A stretch of 64,000 bases of DNA from Leptolyngbya sp. FACHB-321 (GCF_014695975.1 NZ_JACJPI010000029.1:1-64000), one strand, 5' to 3'; shown: positions 1 to 9,348, counted from the first letter of the stretch. A program made the numbers and translations. The notes: generated by a model from the letters alone, not told the origin.

Positions 1-386
1 GCTTGGCTAACCAAGCGATCGCCCTTCTCACTCTGGACTAGCTGCCAACTGGCACAACCACTCAAACCCTTACGCCGCCGCTTTTTTCCTTTTCCACCCC
101 CCTGCACCGTTGCGGGTTCTGCAACTAACCAACGACAGAAGCAAGAGGTTCAAAAGGCCATGGTGCTGCTTTATTAGTCCAACTAGCCACAACTCAGGGT
201 GCTTCAGCTGAAATCATGCTGTCGCCTCCTTGGAGTCTGGTAACGATGCGTGTCAAAGTGAGCCCTGGCATCAACATGAAGTTTAGGCGATCACTTCTAC
301 TAAGGTTCACTTGCTTTGTCTTTCGTTGTCGGACACGCAGCAGATCAATGCCAAAGGAGGTGCGCTCGACTCAAAGGCTTAAACCC
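1..386. other. Non-coding or degenerate stretch
   Basis: I see no convincing gene here. Short open frames are present but have no recognisable protein signature. The first bases form a small hairpin (GCTTGG, four-base loop, CCAAGC) followed by a HIP1-like octamer, typical of cyanobacterial intergenic DNA. It may contain the end of a gene whose body lies left of the window. Confidence 0.5.
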
Positions 387-437
387 AGGAGCAAGTAGCT
401 TTTGGCGTGTCATTTAGTCCAAAAGCTACTTGCTCCT
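387..437. repeat. Perfect 19-bp inverted repeat (hairpin)
   Basis: The arms at 387-405 and 419-437 are exact reverse complements of 19 bases with a 13-base loop. There is no clear T-run after either arm, so it is not a textbook terminator. It could be a bidirectional transcription stop or the end of a small mobile element. 438-756, downstream of it, has no recognised gene. Confidence 0.85.
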
Positions 438-756
438 CTAAATTTCGACCCTTTAGGGAAGTGTAGCTACAGCTTAAGGAGTAACAGCAATACCATCGCA
501 CATTCAGCAGAATAATTTTTGGCAGACAGTGGCGCTACTGTAACAGAGATCAAGATAGAGACACTATTTGAATTGAAGTCAGAGAAAATAAAGCCTTCCA
601 ACTTTATCATCCTCGCAACAAAACCAATTTTTTTACACAAACTACTGAATTACAAATTGTGTCATGAAGCTGGAAACCTCAAGTTTGCTGCTGAAGTCAC
701 GTTGGCTTGGGCTTCTAGAGAGGCTGCTTCATCGGCAACAAACGGAGATTTTAGCA

Positions 757-1167
757 ATGGACGAAAATCCAAGTATTATTTCTCACATTTCAATTGGCAC
801 AAATGACTTTGAACGGGCTGTTGCCTTCTACGACGAAGTACTACCGACACTAGGCTGTAAACGGATGATGGAACATCCTGGCGCAGTCGCTTACGGCAAG
901 CAGTATCCAGAATTTTGGGTACAAACACCGATGAATGGTCAGCCGGCTGCGATGGGTAACGGAACGCACATTGGCTTTATCGCTCCCACAAAGGAAGCCG
1001 TACATGCTTTTTATGAGGTAGCGTTAGCAGCTGGAGCCAGAGATGATGGTGCTCCGGGTGAAAGACCAGAGTATGGTGCGCCCTATTATGGGTGCTTTGT
1101 GCGCGATCTCGATGGTCATAAAATTGAAGCTTCGTTCTGGGATCTGCAACTCATGCACAAACTGTAG
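757..1167 (+). CDS. VOC (glyoxalase/bleomycin-resistance fold) family protein
   Basis: A protein of 136 residues with the usual length and pattern of a single VOC domain. It starts with ISHISIGTNDFERAVAFYD, the first beta-alpha unit carrying the metal-ligand His. It ends with RDLDGHKIEASF, the typical last strand with the Glu ligand. VOC enzymes of this sort bind a divalent metal and act on small molecules; the substrate here is unknown. I chose ATG 757 because a GGAG lies about ten bases upstream and the domain begins right after it; a longer frame from 664 adds residues without family resemblance. It stands alone, with no operon partner. Confidence 0.85.
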   Translation: MDENPSIISHISIGTNDFERAVAFYDEVLPTLGCKRMMEHPGAVAYGKQYPEFWVQTPMNGQPAAMGNGTHIGFIAPTKEAVHAFYEVALAAGARDDGAPGERPEYGAPYYGCFVRDLDGHKIEASFWDLQLMHKL

Positions 1168-1303
1168 ATCGACACACCAGAAGCAGGGGGTTCGAGCTGC
1201 ATCGGTTGGTTAAAACTCAATTTCGATGCGATGGCTTTGACTGCGGTTCCTGCTCAGTTGTGCTCTGTGTTAATCGAAAATCTTCGAGTTCTAACGGATA
1301 GCC

Positions 1304-1687
1304 ATGATGCCGCAAACAGTCACACATTGCTTTGGAAAACTGCTTTGGAGCAGCGCCATTTTAGGAGTCGTGATCGGACTCATTCAACTGCCCGCCCTGT
1401 CTGGGCGAGCACCAAATGCAAGCGACGCTCCTTTAGATAATCTCTATCACGAAAACAATCACTTGCCAGATGATGCTGATGTTTTTCCGCGTATGGGAAA
1501 AATCGCTGGCAATGAGCGGGAACAAACAAACTGCCGCGTGGCACCGTGGGGTAGAGTTCTGACCCGTTTTGCAGGAAATGCGTTTGTCCAAATTGATCGC
1601 CGCCAAGTTGATCGCCAGCGTGAAGCCTGGTTTTATAACCGCAACGGCAACTGCTGGATTCACGACAGTCGCATTGATTTGTTATGA
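1304..1687 (+). CDS. Small exported protein, possibly SH3-like
   Basis: A protein of 127 residues. Residues about 12-30 form a hydrophobic stretch that looks like a signal peptide or anchor (LLWSSAILGVVIGLIQLPA). The C-terminal 60 residues contain TNCRVAPWGRVL and a final GNCWIHDSRI, with two Cys that could form a disulfide in the periplasm. The pattern of short strands ending in W-I resembles bacterial SH3-like domains, but that is a guess. It lies 20 bases before a lipoprotein gene on the same strand, so the two may be co-transcribed. The start could equally be the second Met three bases later. Confidence 0.5.
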   Translation: MMPQTVTHCFGKLLWSSAILGVVIGLIQLPALSGRAPNASDAPLDNLYHENNHLPDDADVFPRMGKIAGNEREQTNCRVAPWGRVLTRFAGNAFVQIDRRQVDRQREAWFYNRNGNCWIHDSRIDLL

Positions 1688-1706
1688 GTTTTTTAGAACA
1701 ACCAAA

Positions 1707-2453
1707 ATGACAGTAAATGACAGCAAAATTCAATCGCTCCTGTTCCTTGCGGCAGGATGTTTAATGTTCGGTAGCACAATCGCGGGGTGTGCAGCGACGC
1801 AGCAACAGTCTGAAGCCATAACGTCACCTCTAGCTACAACGGCAGCCTCTCCAGCGCCATCTACTAGCCCATCGGCACCCAGGATACCGGGTGTGCAGCA
1901 ATGGACAGCAATCCTAAAGGGTGAATCTGCACATGGACTGACCTTCAGTAACGACGGAAAACTATTGGATCAGGAAAAACCCCTTCTGACTGGAATTCCA
2001 GTCAGCTATGTCAGCGATGGCAATGTCACCGATGCTCAACGCTTATTTGTTTCTGATCCTTCTCCATCAGGCAGATTTAATGTTGTGAAAGCCTGTGAAG
2101 GCACGACCGAAGCATCGGGATTGTGTTGGGCAGTGTTTTTGGTCGATCGCCAAGCCAAAACGGCAGCGAAAATCAGCATCGCCAAATATGGCGGGCAAAA
2201 CTGGGTGCAGTGGTCGGGCGATGAGCGCTATGCCGTCTTTACAGAAGCGATGGAAGGCGTGTCTTGGTTTATAGTGCTTGATTTGCAGACCCGAGAGACC
2301 AAGCTGTTTGAGCAAACGTCTGCCGTGGCTGATTTGAGCAGCTTCAGATGGTTAGACAATCGCACCTTCCAAGCTAACATCTCCTGTGATGATCGCTCTG
2401 ACTGTACAGCAGCGCCGTTTCGTGGAGACATTACGGCACTCTTTACTAAGTAA
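1707..2453 (+). CDS. Predicted lipoprotein of unknown function
   Basis: A protein of 248 residues. The N-terminus carries a lipoprotein signal with two candidate lipoboxes (LAAGC at residues 14-18 and IAGC at 25-28). A Ser/Thr/Pro/Ala-rich linker follows, to about residue 65, as is usual for lipoproteins tethered to a membrane. The rest looks like a beta-rich domain with Cys pairs near the middle (KACEGTTEASGLCW) and end (SCDDRSDC), consistent with an exported, oxidised protein. I do not recognise the family. ATG 1707 is chosen because the signal peptide starts there. It sits between a small exported protein and a WD40 protein, all on the plus strand with short gaps. Confidence 0.7.
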   Translation: MTVNDSKIQSLLFLAAGCLMFGSTIAGCAATQQQSEAITSPLATTAASPAPSTSPSAPRIPGVQQWTAILKGESAHGLTFSNDGKLLDQEKPLLTGIPVSYVSDGNVTDAQRLFVSDPSPSGRFNVVKACEGTTEASGLCWAVFLVDRQAKTAAKISIAKYGGQNWVQWSGDERYAVFTEAMEGVSWFIVLDLQTRETKLFEQTSAVADLSSFRWLDNRTFQANISCDDRSDCTAAPFRGDITALFTK

Positions 2454-2463
2454 TAAGTTTCCA

Positions 2464-3519
2464 ATGATTCGTAAATTGTTTGCTTCCCCAATATTGTTTG
2501 CTTCCCCAATAATGATCACAGCCTTGCTTAGCCTCACCTTCAGAGCCACTGCCGTTGCTCAAACTTCATCACAGTCTCCCTGCCCGCAGTTCGCCTCTCC
2601 ACAGCCCACCAACTTTAGACCGAGGCTAGTGCAAGAATTGGCTGAGCACACCAGCTTTGTGTACTCCCTCACTTTTAGCTGCGATGGGCGAACGCTGATT
2701 TCAACCAGTAGCACGATCGATAAATCAGTGAAATTATGGGATTGGCGATCGGGTAAGCAACAACTCAGCTTCACTGCTAGCAATCCCAATGACTGGTTTA
2801 CCTCGGCATTCCTCTCACCCGATGGTCAAACACTCGTTACGGCTGACTCTAAGGGTGAAATTCAGCTTCGAGAGCCTCAAACCGGTGCAGTGCGATCGCT
2901 CTTTCCCGCTCGCACTCGTGGGGTCGGCATTGTGGTTCTGACCCGCGATGGACAGACGCTGGTGGATGCCACAGGAAGGGGCGGCGACTTCAGTATCACT
3001 TTATGGAATTTCACCACTCAGCAACAGCAACAACGGCTTTCTGGCAGCTGGGCCGATGTATGGACGATCACGCCTGACGGCTACATCTTAGCGGCTGCCA
3101 GCAATAGCGGCACTGCCAGAGTTTGGAATCTTCGCAATGGGCAGCTTGTTAGCACCTTACCCATCAGTGCTACCGCTGGAGCAATGGCGATCGCGCTTAC
3201 GCCGAATGCCGAATCACTCATTGTTACTTACACTGACGGTTCCATCAAACAATGGAATGCTAGAACTGGAAGGTTCAACCGCCTGCTCTTTCGTGGTATT
3301 CAGCCCAAGGCGATCGCGATGAGCCCTGATGGTCGTACCTTGGCGATCGGCTACTACAACCACGTCCGCCTGTGGGACCTCAACACCAATCGCTTGTTCC
3401 ATAACCTGCCTGCCAATGCCTCCGGTCCTCAGCTCTTACGCTTTAGCCCCGACGGTCGCTTTTTTCTCAACACCGATGAAGAGGGGAACGTGATTCGTGT
3501 CTGGCAGCTTACCCCCTAA
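2464..3519 (+). CDS. Exported WD40-repeat beta-propeller protein
   Basis: A protein of 351 residues. After a signal peptide (to about residue 32, ending in AVAQ) come about seven WD40-like units, recognisable by repeated SPDG/TPDG turns and W-D/W-N endings such as KSVKLWDWRSG, ITLWNF, ARVWNLRNG, IKQWNARTG and VRLWDLNTN. WD40 proteins are scaffolds, so no enzymatic role is implied. The gene starts 10 bases after the preceding lipoprotein stop. The signal peptide contains a six-residue motif (LFASPI) twice in a row, from an exact 18-bp tandem duplication at 2476-2511. Family call is firm; partner and role are unknown. Confidence 0.85.
   Translation: MIRKLFASPILFASPIMITALLSLTFRATAVAQTSSQSPCPQFASPQPTNFRPRLVQELAEHTSFVYSLTFSCDGRTLISTSSTIDKSVKLWDWRSGKQQLSFTASNPNDWFTSAFLSPDGQTLVTADSKGEIQLREPQTGAVRSLFPARTRGVGIVVLTRDGQTLVDATGRGGDFSITLWNFTTQQQQQRLSGSWADVWTITPDGYILAAASNSGTARVWNLRNGQLVSTLPISATAGAMAIALTPNAESLIVTYTDGSIKQWNARTGRFNRLLFRGIQPKAIAMSPDGRTLAIGYYNHVRLWDLNTNRLFHNLPANASGPQLLRFSPDGRFFLNTDEEGNVIRVWQLTP
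2476..2511 (+). repeat. 18-bp tandem duplication inside a signal-peptide coding region
   Basis: Two exact copies at 2476-2493 and 2494-2511 encode LFASPI twice. The length is a multiple of three, so the frame is kept and the hydrophobic core of the signal peptide is lengthened. Confidence 0.9.
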
Positions 3520-3727
3520 CGCAGCGTCTTGATCGCCAGTGGTTTCACTAGGCAGTCCGGAGCCGCAGCGCCTCTTAAGATGGCGCAAGCTACACCCAGT
3601 TCCTCTGCTCTTAACTGTTTGTAGTCAGGCATAGGGAAGCAACAACAAACTCTACTTCTCTACCATTACATCTTGAGCGCTACCAGAACTTTATATTCTA
3701 AAGGTCAATAACCGCAACGGTGAATTA

Positions 3728-4420
3728 CTAAAGTTTGAAAAAACAGGGTAAACGTCGATAGTAAAAATTATTACTCCAGTGATAAATCATACTGGTTACA
3801 AGTGAATTGGATGTTCTTTTAAGGTAGCAAAGAAAGATTCCAAAGGCTGACAATGAAAATAGCAGCACTAAAAGAGAGCTAAAGGAGGGAAAGCTACCGG
3901 AAAAAAACCATCCTACCAAATGAATTGTAAAAAATAAGAGGCTAGAAACGATAGTCGCTTTAAGGTAACCCATACGAGTCTTGAATTGCTCAAGCAGGAA
4001 CCCCCTAAAGACAATTTCTTCAGTCATTGGTGCAGGCAACGATGAACTGAATAGTAAAGGTAAGTTATTGCAATAGAGAGGGTCTGGCTTCTTTCCTAAA
4101 GGTATAAGAGCGATGAGGGGAATGAGTAAGCTGAAAATAATTCCCCACTTCATTCCCTTACCTAGATTAGTTGTTAGCCGAAGATAAGATAAGGGATTTT
4201 GATGTTCAATATAGTAGATATAGGCAAAGACAGGCGGTAACCAGACAAAAAATTGTACGATGAACCACCAAAGTGCAGAGAGCTTTTCGTCATTAAGAGC
4301 GGGAAACAAACTTGTTTTGAGGAAAATAAAGACCAACCAGGCGCCGACCCAACTAAGATGCAGAAATACAATATATAAAGCTAGGGGAAGCCAACTACCT
4401 AAAAGCTGTTTTCTTTGCAT
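3728..4420 (-). CDS. CPBP-family (CAAX-like) intramembrane metalloprotease
   Basis: A protein of 230 residues, strongly hydrophobic, with about six to seven membrane segments. It holds the CPBP signature EEIVFRG (EExxxR), followed by later membrane segments with His (FFTIHLVGWF) and H/N in SMIYHWSNN, the metal-binding residues of this family. Members process prenylated proteins or protect against bacteriocin-like peptides in bacteria. It is read in the same direction as the two-component/ABC operon upstream, 149 bases beyond its last gene, so a shared role in peptide export or immunity is possible. The C-terminal tail after the last motif is short and may be slightly altered. Confidence 0.85.
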   Translation of the reverse strand: MQRKQLLGSWLPLALYIVFLHLSWVGAWLVFIFLKTSLFPALNDEKLSALWWFIVQFFVWLPPVFAYIYYIEHQNPLSYLRLTTNLGKGMKWGIIFSLLIPLIALIPLGKKPDPLYCNNLPLLFSSSLPAPMTEEIVFRGFLLEQFKTRMGYLKATIVSSLLFFTIHLVGWFFSGSFPSFSSLLVLLFSLSAFGIFLCYLKRTSNSLVTSMIYHWSNNFYYRRLPCFFKL

Positions 4421-4569
4421 TGTTTTTCAATTGATAACTAAATAAACAAGCTTTTCCACTTTACGGTTCTCATCCAGTTGGAGGATAGTGGGTCTCTCTC
4501 TTACATAGCAGTAGATGATTGCTTACAAGCGACTGTTATGGCTCTGATGACGTTTTTTTTCAAAAGCCT

Positions 4570-5319
4570 TTAAACCAACTTGCGTGACGCTAGCCAGAAG
4601 GTTAAGAAGGAGAACCCTGTGAGTGCAACACAGTCAACGATAATGCGTTGCGTCATTGGTTGTAACAAGGTTTGTCGCAAGGCTGATGCTGCATAGGTTG
4701 CAGGACTACAATAGCCCACTATTTGCACAAGCTCTGGTAAGCGGCTGGCTGGTAACAAAACTGGACCAATGAACAGTGCCAGCAGCGTTACCAAGAGCGT
4801 TAACCCTCCTCCCACTTCTGGGCTCGGAGCATTTGTCCCGATCGCTGCTCCAATGCCAGCTAGCGGCAAAACACACAGCGGCATGACTAACAAAAGCAAC
4901 GGGTGAAGTATGAAGGGCAAATGCAAAAACCAGGCACCAAAGCCAATGGTCACTAATACGGCCGGAAGCGACAGCACAAAGAACGCCAGAACAACAGCAA
5001 TAATTAGCAGCGAGCGACGAATGGGTAACGTGGCGTAATAGTCTAAGGCGCCGGAGAAACGCATATAGGCAAACCGGGACGACACATTTCCCAAATTGCC
5101 AAACATAAGGGACATCACCAAGCTACCAGAGAGGATAGCGTTGAGTGATTCAGCATCATGCCTGGAGACAAAACTGCCTAAAGCAATGATACTTAACACC
5201 GGGCTAATCGTTGCCGTTAGCACCATCACCTGCCAGGACCAGCGCCAATTGCTCAACTCCATGCACAGCAGATCAAATAGTTGTAGAAGCAGTGGTAGGG
5301 GTTTACGGTTGGGTTGCAT
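4570..5319 (-). CDS. ABC-2 type transporter permease
   Basis: A protein of 249 residues with six predicted membrane segments, the usual size of an ABC-2 permease. The pattern of a first segment after LSNWRWSWQ, an amphipathic region (YMRFSGALDYYATLPI) and a late PASRLPE...SPATY stretch is typical of exporters of this type. Its start overlaps the end of the ATPase gene by 17 bases, so the two are translationally coupled. It is the last gene of an operon made of histidine kinase, response regulator, ATPase and permease. The substrate is not visible; related sets export peptides, antibiotics or lipids. Confidence 0.88.
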   Translation of the reverse strand: MQPNRKPLPLLLQLFDLLCMELSNWRWSWQVMVLTATISPVLSIIALGSFVSRHDAESLNAILSGSLVMSLMFGNLGNVSSRFAYMRFSGALDYYATLPIRRSLLIIAVVLAFFVLSLPAVLVTIGFGAWFLHLPFILHPLLLLVMPLCVLPLAGIGAAIGTNAPSPEVGGGLTLLVTLLALFIGPVLLPASRLPELVQIVGYCSPATYAASALRQTLLQPMTQRIIVDCVALTGFSFLTFWLASRKLV

Positions 5320-6220
5320 AGTGCAGATACAGGTCTTCTAACGTGGCAGAGTAGAGGCGAAAATCATCAATCTGAGTGAGGTCGAGGCGGTTGAGTGTTG
5401 ACTCGATCTGATGCCATTCGAGGAAAACGCGCCAGTGTCCCGGAGAGCGGTGATCGCAGTTAAGTTCTGCAGGTAAGACCGGCGGCTTTTCAGGTTCAAA
5501 GAAGAGCTCCAAGCGCAACATTCGATCCACCTGTCGCTTCAAGTCGCTAGGACGACCGATCGCTACTAGCTTCCCCTCTCGCAAAATGCCGACCCGTTGA
5601 ATTGCTTTTTCCGCCTCGATCGCGTCGTGAGTAATCAAGATAATTGTGGTTCCTTGTTCCTGGTTCAATTGGCGCAAATTATCCCACACGAGTCTGCGAC
5701 GCTGAGGATCGAGGTCATTCGTCGGCTCATCCAAAATCAGGACTGGCGGCGAACCTGCTATGGCCACTGCTAAGCGCAGTAACCGCAGTTGCCCACCCGA
5801 AAGCCGCGCCACCGGTTGATCGCGCCAATCGACCATTTGCCATTGCTGGAGTAAGCGATCGCATTCCTGACGGGCCCCACGCCGACTCATGCCGCGTAAA
5901 TGGGCGGTGAAATAAAGGCTCTCTGCGATCGTTAGGTTTTTCACTGCACCGCTTTCCTGGGGCATATAGCCCACATTCATCTGTACAACGTGAGGAATGG
6001 TAGTGATATTTTTGCCCCAAAACTCGATTTGACCGGCACTACTTGTCAACAAGTTCACCATCTGCCGCACAAGCGTACTTTTACCGGCCCCGTTATCCCC
6101 CAAGATGCCAAAAATTTCGCCTTGACAGATTTGCAGGCTGATGTGGTCATTCACAGGTCTGGATTGCCCCGGATAAACCTTAACAAGCTCTTGAATGTTA
6201 TAAATTACAGAAGAATCCAT
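5303..6220 (-). CDS. ABC transporter ATP-binding protein
   Basis: A protein of 305 residues. It shows Walker A (GDNGAGKST), the signature LSGGQ, Walker B (LILDEPTNDLDP) and a switch His (ITHD), so it should hydrolyse ATP. After residue about 225 a C-terminal extension of some 80 residues follows, as in DrrA/CcmA-type exporters. I chose ATG 6220 (MDSSV) because the frame upstream runs into the response-regulator gene; this leaves a 10-base gap to that gene. It pairs with the overlapping permease downstream and is presumably controlled by the two-component system encoded just before it. Confidence 0.92.
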   Translation of the reverse strand: MDSSVIYNIQELVKVYPGQSRPVNDHISLQICQGEIFGILGDNGAGKSTLVRQMVNLLTSSAGQIEFWGKNITTIPHVVQMNVGYMPQESGAVKNLTIAESLYFTAHLRGMSRRGARQECDRLLQQWQMVDWRDQPVARLSGGQLRLLRLAVAIAGSPPVLILDEPTNDLDPQRRRLVWDNLRQLNQEQGTTIILITHDAIEAEKAIQRVGILREGKLVAIGRPSDLKRQVDRMLRLELFFEPEKPPVLPAELNCDHRSPGHWRVFLEWHQIESTLNRLDLTQIDDFRLYSATLEDLYLHYATQP

Positions 6221-6230
6221 AAGGCTCTGC

Positions 6231-6893
6231 TTAAGCTTCGATTCCACGACAATGGTGCTTCTTGCTGCCATGACGCTGTGCCCATAAAGCAGCTTGTGTC
6301 CGATCACGCAGCCCCAGCCGATTTAGAATACGGGTCACATGGTTTTTCACAGTGCCTTCCGTCAGATGAAGTATTTGGGCAATTTCTCGATTATTTTTTC
6401 CTTGACCAATGAGGGCTAAAACCTCCTGTTCTCGCTCACTAAAGTTAGGTTGCTCGCTCTGCTTTACTGCTGGAATGGCATTAAGTTGGGCAAAGACTTT
6501 AGGTGCAATGGTTGGTCCTAACTGGCTGTAGCCCTGATAAAGGCTGCGAATGGCAGCTGCTACCTGAACTGAAGGTGTACTTTTGAGCAGATAGCCTAAC
6601 GCCCCGACCTGAAGTGATCGCAAGATATACTCATCCTCATCGAACGTAGTCAATACTAGAATCCGCATCCAGGGGTAGCGTTGATGAATTTTATGAGTCG
6701 CTTCTACGCCATCGCAAAGCGGCATTCGTACATCCATGAGAATCACGTCCGGTTGCAGTTGAGCCGCAAGGGAAAGCGCTGCTTGTCCGTCGTATGCCTG
6801 TCCTACAACCTCTAGGTCGGTTTCTAGGGCTAGTAAGGAAGCTAACCCCTGGCGAAAAAGCGGTTGGTCATCAACGAGTAGGAGGCGAATCAT
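6231..6893 (-). CDS. NarL/LuxR-type response regulator
   Basis: A protein of 220 residues. The receiver domain has the acidic pair DD at 8-9, the phospho-acceptor Asp54 in LMDVRMP, and a later conserved Lys in YLLKS. The C-terminal helix-turn-helix (SEREQEVLALIGQGKNNREI, then GTVKNHV) is the LuxR type and binds DNA. ATG 6893 is chosen since the receiver domain begins there (MIRLLLVDD). It follows the histidine kinase by 13 bases and precedes the ABC genes by 10, so it most likely activates its own operon in response to the kinase. Confidence 0.95.
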   Translation of the reverse strand: MIRLLLVDDQPLFRQGLASLLALETDLEVVGQAYDGQAALSLAAQLQPDVILMDVRMPLCDGVEATHKIHQRYPWMRILVLTTFDEDEYILRSLQVGALGYLLKSTPSVQVAAAIRSLYQGYSQLGPTIAPKVFAQLNAIPAVKQSEQPNFSEREQEVLALIGQGKNNREIAQILHLTEGTVKNHVTRILNRLGLRDRTQAALWAQRHGSKKHHCRGIEA

Positions 6894-6906
6894 AGGCGTT
6901 TGGCTT

Positions 6907-8088
6907 TTATCTTGGGATGGTGATGTGAATGACAGTTCCTTGCTTCGGAGCCGTGTGAAGCTCGATTTGCCCACCTAAGAGTTGCACCCGTTCTTGCATT
7001 CCCCTTAGTCCAAAGCCAGTAGAGGGTTGGTTCAGGTCAAAGCCTTTGCCATCATCCATTAACTCCAGGACGACTTCACGGTCGCTAAACTGCGCTCTCA
7101 CCTCAACTAAGGTCGCATCGGCATGCTTCTGAATATTGGTTAATCCTTCTTGCACAATGCAATACAATTGATGGCTGGTCTGTAAGGGTAAAGACGGCAG
7201 TTGCATATCCAGCTGCACTTGAAAGAATTGATGCTGTTTTACCTGTGCAATCAATGTCACTAAAGCTTGCTGCAAGTCAAAGGGCGAGCGATGTAAGGTT
7301 TGTAGTGACCGTCGCACGTCTTGAAGGCACTCACCTGACAGTAATTTTGCTAGATCGAGGGCTTGTAAAGCTTGATTAGGATCGTGTTCGCGTAATTTTT
7401 GTGCTACCTCTAATTGAATCTGTAAGGCCGTCAGGCTATGACCGAGAGAATCATGAATATCACGAGCAATCCGGTTGCGTTCTAGTGTTGCAGCTAACTG
7501 TTCTACTTCTTGAGTTAATGCTTCAGCTTGTAAACGGCTTTTGCGCTCCGCGATGAGTAGATAGCCTACGACCATGGCAAAGGAACTGGCACCCAGATAA
7601 AACGTGAAATGGTAGAACATTAACTTGGAGGGCGCAAAATAGCCTGTTGCCCCCTGTTCTGTAATCATTGCTAACGTGCGTTCAATCCGCCCTGGTAAGC
7701 TCCAGGTTAAGCCTGCAAGGTAGCCAGCTCCTAACAAGAAGGTCGCTGCAGCGACCTCTTTTAGGGGCAACAGTAGACAACTTTTTGCAATTGTCCAATA
7801 CATCAGCAGATCAAACCGGAAATTAAACACTGCTGCAATCACGAAAACTGCCATACAGGAACAAACATACTTGCGGCGTGCGTCAAGGGGTTGCTCCATT
7901 GGAGTGATTAAGCTGAGCAAAAAAAAGACGCCGTGAAAGGCCGCGAGTTGTGCTTGAATTTGGCGATCAAAGGCATCGTAATAAGTGCTTAGAATTGCCA
8001 GCAGTGCACTCACAGCAAGCAACACCCAATCAACATAACAGAGGTTGCGCCGCAGTAACGGAAAGGGTTGAGGCAGCAGCAGTTTCAT
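6907..8088 (-). CDS. Membrane sensor histidine kinase (HisKA_3 type)
   Basis: A protein of 393 residues. The first 190 contain about six membrane segments and no large outside domain, so it probably senses a membrane-borne signal. A short coiled coil follows, then the HisKA_3 box RIARDIHDSLGHSLT with phospho-acceptor His212. The C-terminal ATPase domain has the N box (QEGLTNIQKHADA) and G boxes (DDGKGFD, GFGLRGMQERV). This architecture is like DesK/LiaS kinases, which often report on membrane stress. It is the first gene of the operon with the response regulator and ABC exporter. Confidence 0.95.
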   Translation of the reverse strand: MKLLLPQPFPLLRRNLCYVDWVLLAVSALLAILSTYYDAFDRQIQAQLAAFHGVFFLLSLITPMEQPLDARRKYVCSCMAVFVIAAVFNFRFDLLMYWTIAKSCLLLPLKEVAAATFLLGAGYLAGLTWSLPGRIERTLAMITEQGATGYFAPSKLMFYHFTFYLGASSFAMVVGYLLIAERKSRLQAEALTQEVEQLAATLERNRIARDIHDSLGHSLTALQIQLEVAQKLREHDPNQALQALDLAKLLSGECLQDVRRSLQTLHRSPFDLQQALVTLIAQVKQHQFFQVQLDMQLPSLPLQTSHQLYCIVQEGLTNIQKHADATLVEVRAQFSDREVVLELMDDGKGFDLNQPSTGFGLRGMQERVQLLGGQIELHTAPKQGTVIHITIPR

Positions 8089-8225
8089 CTCTGATTCAGT
8101 TATCTCGTGATCGGTGCATATAGCATTCTTTATTCTGCCTGATCAGGTGCGGTCAGCGATCGCCTCAACCCATGACTAAAGCCATGGTTTAGCATGACTT
8201 TTGCTCAATAGGGCAAACTTGGCTG

Positions 8226-8831
8226 TTAAGGAAAAGGTCGAGTCACTGGAGTAGCTCCAGTGGCATTGGGTTGGCTTAGAATCAACACATCAGCTCCTTG
8301 ATCCAGTCCACCAAGCGGTGGTTCGACAACGGTAGAGGCAGCAATTTGAATGAGTTCCTGCTGAGAAATACTATGCCGATCCGTGCCCAGGACAAAGCCA
8401 AACCCATCTTGTTGCCATAGCACATAGTGGTCTGTATCCTTTTTGCCCAAAGCTAAGTAATAGCCCTGGATGCCATTGGGCAAACTAACCGGAGTCCCCT
8501 TTTTTAACTGACGCGACCACGGAGAAAACCCTTCCTGTGTAAACACGGCAATGCCACCGACTGAACATTTCGGTTGCTTACAGTTCGCTTCAGGAGAAAG
8601 ATAGACTTGCAACCCCTTTGCATTGGCTTGAACAAAGGGATGCAAGGCCAATGCCTCAGGAGGGAGGTAAGCTGGCAATCGCATTTTCAATCCATTCGGT
8701 AATTGCCGTTGAATGTCGTCAACAATAGGTTTGAAAAGTGATGCAGGCTCTGCTTGAGCAGAAATTGCATTAATCGTAATCCACGCAAATGATAGAAAAC
8801 TCATTCTGTAAAACCAGTTTAGGTCTTTCAT
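8226..8831 (-). CDS. Exported protein of unknown function
   Basis: A protein of 201 residues. Residues 1-27 look like a signal peptide ending in AQA. The mature part has a Cys pair (NCKQPKC) and a beta-rich pattern with LPAYLPPE, ending in a Thr/Pro-rich tail. I do not recognise the family; similar small exported proteins occur in cyanobacteria. The Met at 8831 is preferred over the one five codons upstream because the signal peptide starts there. It has no close neighbour on the same strand: the kinase operon starts 138 bases further along in the same direction. Confidence 0.6.
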   Translation of the reverse strand: MKDLNWFYRMSFLSFAWITINAISAQAEPASLFKPIVDDIQRQLPNGLKMRLPAYLPPEALALHPFVQANAKGLQVYLSPEANCKQPKCSVGGIAVFTQEGFSPWSRQLKKGTPVSLPNGIQGYYLALGKKDTDHYVLWQQDGFGFVLGTDRHSISQQELIQIAASTVVEPPLGGLDQGADVLILSQPNATGATPVTRPFP

Positions 8832-9348
8832 CGCTTTAAGTCTCAATCACTACAATAAACAGCAGTATAAGGAACTAGAAAGCAATGTCGTTCAGACGCA
8901 AGTCATTGATTCGAGATGACAAAAGTCATGTTCTACAACTGATAGTTCAGGCAAATTCAAGCAACGAAATTGCTGTAATCACGTAAGTTTTGGTAGTTGG
9001 GATTGAATTGAAGTTGGCGACAAATCTAACTTGAGGTGAAGATGGCGAGTGTGCCGTGAGCCGTCGAGTTTTGAAACTACTTCTCGATAGTCCTAAGCAA
9101 GTAAGGATAGAAGAATAGTTGATGTTGCTATTTAAGTTTTTCGGTCTTGCAATTAGCTTTCTTGTCCCATTTATGCCTCAAAACATACTGTCAAGCATGG
9201 CAGAATCCACAGCGACAAACAGAACTAGGGGTGTCAGGCTTGCGGCAGATAATTTATACGAAACCTGCAAAACAAAGTGGATTTTTGGATAGCGACAGTG
9301 ACTTCAGATCATCTCACATTCTTGACTAATTGAAGTACTGTCTTGCAC
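8832..9348. other. Intergenic, no gene seen
   Basis: About 500 bases between the exported protein and the beta-lactamase. The only open frames are short, with no family resemblance. It must hold the promoter of the exported protein on the minus strand. Confidence 0.6.
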
